From assembly GCA_023935145.1 (NCBI GenBank), contig CM043702.1, positions 62,749,001-62,813,000 on the forward strand: a stretch of DNA of 64,000 nt. Reading direction: 5' to 3'. The translations under genes were made by a program, and so were the position numbers. The stretch comes from Bretschneidera sinensis (taxonomy: Eukaryota > Streptophyta > Magnoliopsida > Brassicales > Akaniaceae). The notes beneath the pieces are model-generated. The model saw nothing but the letters and a program-made list of their open reading frames with translations. It made no database searches and was not told the origin of the DNA. Positions 58,039-64,000 of the stretch are shown here, in pieces (position 1 is the first letter of the stretch; each line of letters opens with the position of its first letter).

Positions 58039-59319
58039 TGATGAGAGTCATAAAATGCATCTTAATAGTATTTATTTGTTAGCACTTAGGGTTGATTTAG
58101 GGCTAAATTACACATTTATGCCTTAATAATTCTAAAGTGTCATTCTTGGTATATTGATTTATTTCGATGCATTTTCAGGTATTTTGGATTTAAAAGAGAT
58201 GGAAAAGCTAACATTGCTTAAATCACGAAGATTCTATGCATATCAGAGTGAAGGAATGGTTTCGGAAGGACAAAATGAAGAGAAACCCATTTTTAGAGTT
58301 CCATGCCGCAGCAAGGCAAGGTTTGCACCGCGGCCACCAGAACCTTTGAAAATCCAGGATCAATGGTTGCGTAGTGGTGAGGAAAGGTTTGCACCGTGCA
58401 GGGTCATTTTTACAACTGTGTTGCGGCTTCCCTTTCTGTGCCGCGGAGCGGGCACGATTGCCCTGTTTCTATTTCACGACCTTATTAGGCCTTTAATGAC
58501 ATTTCTTGATCGAAAAATACCCTTAAACCTTCTGGGGTATTAATAGAACACTTAGGATTTGCTCAAAAGGAGGCTAGAATTAGGAGAGCTACCATTATTC
58601 TTCTTCATTAAGGTGATCAAGCATCAGCCTAATGTCCAACTAAACTCTAAGCAAGGCAGAGGGATGAATTCCTAGGTGTAGTTGTTCTTATTTCTATCCT
58701 TGATTTAGTTGTGTGGATTGATTATTAAACAATGTTTATGATTTACTCTTTGATTAAGTAAGAAGAAGAGGATTTACTCTTAATCCAGTGATTGCTTCTT
58801 TCTCCTCCATATAAGTCTAGTCAAGCTCTTCTTATGTCAAGCTGTTAGATGTGATTGATTTCGGTAGATTTATCTTATAGGTTTGTCTATTACTGCGGTA
58901 TTGTTTTTGAAATGTATTGTCACTTCTTGATAATTTATAAGATAGGTCATGTGTGTTTGAATTGGAATTAAAGAGTAATTTGTAGCAATTACATTAGAGT
59001 GTTTATGTGCTTTGATTGAATATTTACCAATTGCTTATTTGGGATGTGAAACTAGCAATTGAGATAAAAACAATTGAGTCAAGATAAGAATAAGGTAACG
59101 AACTTAGGAAGGATTCCTGGAACCTTGTTATTTCTTTATTGAATTCTTCGTCATATTTTCACAACTCTCTCATATAATTTCATTTGTAAAACTCAAATTT
59201 TCTTATTTGAATTTTATCGTTTAGTGTTAAGGTTTACACATTCTCTTGTAGTTCGCTTTCCTCGTGGGATCGACACCTCAGCTATGCACAATAATCGCGT
59301 GTTAGTTTGTTCGTAATCA
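58039..59319 (+). repeat. element G 5' LTR
   Basis: TGATGAGAGTCATAAAATGC to TTCGTAATCA, 1281 bp. The start resembles those of H (TGATGAGTGCTAAATAT) and I (TGATAAGTGCATAAATAT). A GC-rich block with GCACCGCGGCC and TGTGCCGCGGAGC lies at 58303-58450. Confidence 0.88.
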
Positions 59320-59321
59320 AA

Positions 59322-59342
59322 TTTTGGTGTCATTGCCGGGGA
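59322..59342 (+). other. element G primer binding site (Asp-tRNA type)
   Basis: TTTTGGTGTCATTGCCGGGGA right after the LTR, close to the Athila-type TGGCGCCGTTGCCGGGGA. Confidence 0.8.
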
Positions 59343-59482
59343 AACGCGCTTAAGTACAAGGAAGATTGTCAACTTTCGGATAAGATGGTAATATTATTCT
59401 TTGCTCTTTTTTTTATTTTCTAATTTTTTTGTTTTATTCATTTCCCCTCTAATTCCTTTGGTGTACGCGTAGACTGAGAGAT

Positions 59483-60592
59483 GTGCGAGGTAGATTCATG
59501 AAAAGACCCGAAATAGAGTTACCCTCTCATTCCGTGTCCGATAGTGAAAACTCACCTAGATCAAATCATAGTGCACACCCAAACAAGAATTCAGAGATTT
59601 CTGTTAACATGGCCGACAATCACAATGAGAATGTTGCAAGGACACTTAAGGACTACTTGCACCCTAGCCGAACGGCCACACCATCGTGTATCATGTTCCC
59701 CCCTAATGATTAACAACTTGAGCTTAAGCCAGGCATGATCCAATTACTACCAACCTTCCATGGGTTTGAGAATGAAAGCCCCTATATTCATATTAGTGAA
59801 TTTGAGGAAGTAGTAGCAACCTTACAAAGTAAGGCTGATATGGTAGACACCATCAAACTTAGGTTTTTCCCCTTTTCATTTAAGGAAAAGACCAATGTTT
59901 GGTTGTACTTGTTAAGGCTTAGGTCTATACGTAGTTGGGATGAGATGACCCAAGCCTTCTTCCAAAAGCATTTCCCAACCCATAAGACCAATAACCTCAA
60001 GAGACAAATCTCAAATTTTGTACAAAAGGAGAGTGAAACCTTATATCAAGTTTGGGAATGTTTCAAAGACCTTTTGAATTCTTGTCGACACCACAGGTAT
60101 AAGAGTTGGAAGGTAGTTAGCTATTTCTATGATGGACTTCTAAGTAGGGAAAGGCAATTCGTAGAAATGATGTGTAATAGAGATTTTCTTCAAAAAGATC
60201 CCGACCAAGCCATAGATTTTCTAGATGACCTATCCGAAAAAGCCCACACTTTGACAGGACCGAATGCCATGGAAAGTACTAAGAGAAATCAAATCACTGG
60301 AATTTATCAACTTAAGGAAGAGGACAACCTTAAAGCCCGTTTAGAGGTCCTAACTAAGGAAATTGAAGTTTTAAAAACCAAGGATGCTAGAGTCCCCGAA
60401 CCAGTTGCTAGGGTAGAGTCCCACGAACCTTGTTTCATGTGTAATGAGGTAGATCATGTACCTAGGGATTGTCCAACCTATTTTGAGATGAAGGATGAGT
60501 GTAATGCTTTAGGTATACCCTTTAGGAAAACATACTCACCCTACTCTAACACCTTCAATCCCGGTTGGAAGAATCACCCTAATTTTAGTTAG
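59483..60592 (+). pseudogene. element G gag
   Basis: From MRGRFMKRPEIELPSHSV at 59483 the frame runs without frameshift, with one stop (TAA 59711) before QLELKPGMIQLLPTFHGF. Gag blocks: SPYIHISEFEEVVATLQ, LRFFPFSFKEKTNVWLY, AFFQKHFPTHKTNNLKRQI, YDGLLSRERQFVEMMCNRDF. The knuckle CFMCNEVDHVPRDCP (60430-60474) is CCHC. The frame ends at TAG 60590-60592 and continues into pol in the same frame. Confidence 0.9.
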
Positions 60593-62575
60593 AGATCCAA
60601 TACACAACCTTCTACCCACTCTAGTACCCAATGGAGACCGGAAGCAACTTCATCTAATGCACCACAACAAACCTTACCTTTGGAAGATGTTTTTAAGTCA
60701 TTTATGCAGGTACATGCTAAGAGTGTGGAAGAGCAAGGCAAGATAAATCAATGGTTGCTAGAGGAGCAACAAGGGATCAAAGAGGAACAAAAGGTGATAA
60801 AGACCCAACTAACCAAGTTGACTAGTTTATTGACAGTTCAAGAGCAAGGTCATTTTCCTTCGCAACCACAACCTAATCCAAGGGGACAACATATGGCGCA
60901 AACCTCCAATCTTGATAATCAAAATGTTAAAGAGGTTAATGCCATGATTACTTGCAACGGTAAGAAAATTGATAGACCCACTCTACCATCAAACTTGATT
61001 CCTAACACCGTGAGCAACAAGGATGAAGCCCCCAAGGAACAAGATACCTATAGTGATTCTTTACCGGTGTCGTTCTCTCAAGCACTCCTTAAACCTAAGG
61101 AGAGAAATTCAGTATTAAAATGTGAGATTCCTGAACAACTTCAGCAAGTTAAAATTAACCTTCCTCTTCTTCATGTCATAAAACAGGTTCCTAACTATGC
61201 TAAAGTCATTAAGGATCTATACACACTGAAAAGGAGGCACAATGTGAAGAAGACGACATTCTTAACGGAGCAAGAAAGTGCGGTAATTGATAGCAAGACA
61301 CCACTCAAGTATAAAGATCCGGGCTGTCCTACGGTGGCTTGCCAAATTGGAAACAAAGCTTGTGGCCAAGCATTGCTAGATTTGGGGGCTAGTGTGAATC
61401 TCATGCCATACTCCATTTACTTGCAACTCGGCCTAGGTGAGATCAAACCCACTTTCGTGGTACTCCAACTAAATGATCGATTGGTAAGAAAACCAAGAGG
61501 TATTGTGGAAGATGTTTTATTACAATTTGACAAATTCTAGTATCCCGTTGACTTTTTGGTGTTAGGTACCATTTCTATTGTGAATACGGAGTCAAAAATT
61601 CCTTTGATACTTGGAAGACCATTCTTTGCCACCACCAATGCCCTCATTAATTGTAGGAATGGCCTAATGACATTATCATTTGGAAATATGACTCTAGAGG
61701 TGAATGTTTTTTGAGTCTCAAGGCAGCCACATGAAGAGGATGAGTGTCTCAACACTTATATGATCGATGAGCTTATTTTGGAGGATGAGTACATTAAAGA
61801 TAATTCTAACTCTTTGGAATTCCTTCTTAATAATTTTGATTTTGATGATTCTTCCATTTATCCCCATGCCGTTAATGTTGTTGATATTTTTGATAAGTCA
61901 CAGGGATTTATTAAGAAATTATGGCAACCATGCTTTGAGGAGTTTCCTAAAGAAAGGGAGGCACCCAAACCCTCTTCCGAGGAGACACCAATGCTTAATT
62001 TAGCTCCGCTACCCAAATGACTCAAACGTGTTTTTTTAGGCCCAGGTGATACCTTTTCGGTTATTATTTCCTCCGAACTTAGTGATGTGCAATGCAATAA
62101 ATTGTTGAATTTGTTAAGAGAGCACAAATCTTCATTAGGTTGCACCATAGCCAACATAAAAGGTATTAGCCCCTTAATTTGTTCCCATAGGATTTATCTA
62201 GAAGAAGGAGCTAACCCTCGTAGAGACCCACAAAAAATGCTAAATCCAACTATGAAAGTGGTAGTTAAGAAAGAAGTCTTAAAACTGTTGGATGCAGGAA
62301 TTATATATCCAATATTCGATAGTAAGTGGGTTAGTCTAACCCAAGTAGTTCCTAAGAAAGCCAGGGTGACCGTGGTAGAAAATGAAGAGGGGGTGTTACT
62401 ACCAACTAAGATAGTGACCGGGTGGTGTATGTGCATTGATTATATAAAACTTAATTCAGCTACTCGGAAAGTCCATTTTCCCTTTCCATTCATAGATCAA
62501 ATTTTAGAATGGGTGGCTGGTCATCCATTCTATTGTTTTTTAGATGGGTATTTGGGATACTACCAAATAGAAATT
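60593..62575 (+). pseudogene. element G pol, protease and RT N-terminus
   Basis: Same frame as gag. A linker with coiled coil (EEQGKINQWLLEEQQGIKEE) is followed by protease: QALLDLGASVNLMPYSIYLQ (61366-61425), then IPLILGRPFFATTNALINCR. RT: LLDAGIIYPIFDSKWVSLTQ, MCIDYIKLNSATRKVHFPFP, FYCFLDGYLGYYQIEI, cut before the catalytic xxDD by element I. Stops at 61538, 61712 and 62018, but no frameshift over about 3.1 kb of gag-pol, which suggests a younger copy than E. Confidence 0.9.
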
Positions 62576-63852
62576 TGATAAGTGCATAAATATTCATATT
62601 TAAGCCCCTTAATTTACAGTTGTTAGGCTCTTTATTTATGTATTTTAGTATATTCTACTTCATTTTTGTGTTTTTTATAGGTTTTTGAAGAAAATATAGC
62701 ATTTTGGAGCTCTAAGGAAGAAAACTGAAGATCTGGAACCAGATAGGCGTGATTGAGCACACAAGCACCCAGTGCCCATACCAGGATCGAGCATAGCCTG
62801 CGCTCGTGCACAAGAAGAAGGCTCGAGCACAGATGCGCTCGAGCGCAATAGTGTGAGATCAAGTGCACACGTACAGTAAACCGGTAGAACCTGTTTTGGA
62901 AATAATGGTTCCGGTCTTATTTTGGAAATTAAGGTTTCGAGGTGTCCTTAGAACCCTATAAATAGACTTGTAAAACACAAAAATAGTATCTTCTTTTTAG
63001 TTTTAGTTTTAGGTTGGGAGGCCAGAGGCTAGAGGGGATTCTACAGTAGAATTGACGACTCTTCAATGGAGCTCTCTCGGGTTTCTTCTTTCATTTATTT
63101 TATTATGTGTAACTAAACTTATAGAAAGGGCTTGGTTGAAGCCCTAATTATGTTTAACCAATAATTCAGTATTGGCACCTTTGCAATATTTATATTGTGA
63201 TTCTTAATTTGATTAATGCCTGTTTTTATTTAAATTCCTAGTATGTGTGTGTCTGATCAACGTATGCATGTGGTATGGATTAGTTAGTTGAATCAATTTG
63301 GATGATCGAGTCCTGGGTTCAATAATATTAACAAAAAATATCCACATCGGATTCTTAGGTTAATTAACATGGGAAATCGGGAGTGGACCAAGCCCTAGGT
63401 CCCGTGTGGTTATCGATTTCCATAGATCTTATGCTCTCTTAAGGAACAACTCAGTATACACCATGCTGAATCCCTTAAGAGAGAAAAGAGTTAGAGTATA
63501 CACCATACCTAACTCATTGTTTAGGAAAATCAATAGCCTAAGGAGTGGGCCAAGCCCTTAGGTTGACAACCATTAGGTATTCATAGCATGAGTAGAGCAT
63601 TGGCATACTATTTTGTTGGGGTAGCATGATTAGTGGTGGATATCAAGTCCCTACGCCTTTATCATTATTATCTAAATCCAACAAATATTTCTATCTATTT
63701 TTACTTTGTGAAATTAATTCTAAATCGAAATTCACCAATCCTTATGGAAATGATCTCGCACTTGCACACTATGCTACTGTAGACCTTGTGCACTTGCAAG
63801 TAAAACAAGTTCGGTTATTTGTTTATTTATTTAGGTAGATAAACGCACAACA
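62576..63852 (+). repeat. element I 5' LTR
   Basis: Contains a palindrome group at 62750-62870 with a perfect TGCGCTCGAGCGCA (62834-62847), a TATAAATA box at 62957-62964 and a long transcribed part. The R/U5 has repeated phrases (CAGTATACACCATGCTGAAT and AGTATACACCATACCTAA at 63450-63515). Ends ACAACA like element H. Confidence 0.9.
62957..62964 (+). promoter_or_regulatory. TATA box of element I LTR
   Basis: GAACCCTATAAATAGACTTG, about 110 bp downstream of the palindrome group, as in element H. Confidence 0.75.
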
Positions 63853-63856
63853 AATT

Positions 63857-63877
63857 TTTGGTGCCGTTGCCGGGGAT
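63857..63877 (+). other. element I primer binding site (Asp-tRNA type)
   Basis: TTTGGTGCCGTTGCCGGGGAT, nearly the full Athila-type consensus; the best preserved of the three Athila-like primer sites here. Confidence 0.88.
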
Positions 63878-64000
63878 TGCACTAAATTTCTTTTCGAAAT
63901 TATTTTCATTAGTTTTATTTTATTTTATTTTATTCTATTATGTTTTTATCAAAAACCAAATTTATTCATTCTTTTCATTTTCTGTTTCAGGTCTACAGCA
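63878..64000 (+). other. element I leader (window edge)
   Basis: Untranslated leader with a TTTTATTTTATTTTATTTTA run; gag would begin to the right of the window. Confidence 0.7.

Larger units (their letters stand above)
58039..62575 (+). mobile_element. Ty3/gypsy element G (Athila-like), 5' part
   Basis: LTR, primer site, gag, protease and the start of RT, inserted into E RT (left target bases GGAGA at 58034-58038). It is interrupted at 62575 by element I. The 3' part lies beyond the window. Confidence 0.9.
62576..64000 (+). mobile_element. Ty3/gypsy element I (Athila-like), 5' end
   Basis: LTR of 1277 bp (62576-63852), from TGATAAGTGCATAAATATTC to ACGCACAACA, then the Athila primer site and the first 150 bases of leader. 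Inserted into G RT after YYQIE (left target bases AAATT at 62571-62575). Coding parts are outside the window. Confidence 0.9.

Overview
The window looks like a repeat-rich, probably pericentromeric, stretch of a flowering-plant (dicot-like) nuclear genome. It is AT-rich. I see no intact host gene, tRNA or rRNA. Almost every coding trace belongs to a plant transposable element family: Ty1/copia (Tnt1/Tork-like and a second lineage), Ty3/gypsy (Athila-like and a Del/Tekay-like element), CACTA (En/Spm) and hAT. All are broken by stops, frameshifts or other insertions.

Layout. 1-1560: a gypsy LTR fragment, minus strand, with an internal duplication. 1655-2810: a decayed hAT transposase, minus strand. 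3146-28345: a copia LTR (called J here) cut into three pieces by a CACTA element (4061-12248, target duplication TCA) and by a copia element A (12350-27720, minus strand, target duplication TAATT). A is itself split inside its 5' LTR by an Athila-like element H (17773-27075). 28346-46062: a second-lineage copia element (C/D, minus strand) whose two halves are separated by a 12.6-kb hAT-like insertion (32049-44648), which in turn carries a full-length copia element B (33305-39435, plus strand). 46799-55100: head-to-head and tandem LTR fragments of the gypsy family seen at 1-1560, ending in the 5' LTR of gypsy element E. That LTR is interrupted by F (50189-53674), an internally deleted copia of the A/B family. 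E pol is cut at 58038 by Athila-like element G, and G is cut in its reverse transcriptase by a third Athila-like element I (62576 to the window end).

How the parts relate. A, B and F are one copia family: LTRs of 860-915 bp beginning TGTTGG and ending CCAACA, and an initiator-Met-tRNA primer site. H, G and I are one broad Athila-like group: LTRs of about 1280-1350 bp beginning TGAT, and an Asp-tRNA-type primer site. The nesting gives a relative insertion order: J before CACTA and A; A before H; C/D before the hAT-like element before B; E before F and G; G before I.

The most unusual pattern is that several unrelated LTR families carry arrays of 8-14 bp palindromes with a CpG at or beside the centre (types GATCGATC, CTCGAG, GCCGCGGC and AGTCGACT). 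The imperfect copies are mostly explained by CpG-to-TpG/CpA decay. No new defence, CRISPR or metabolic system is visible.
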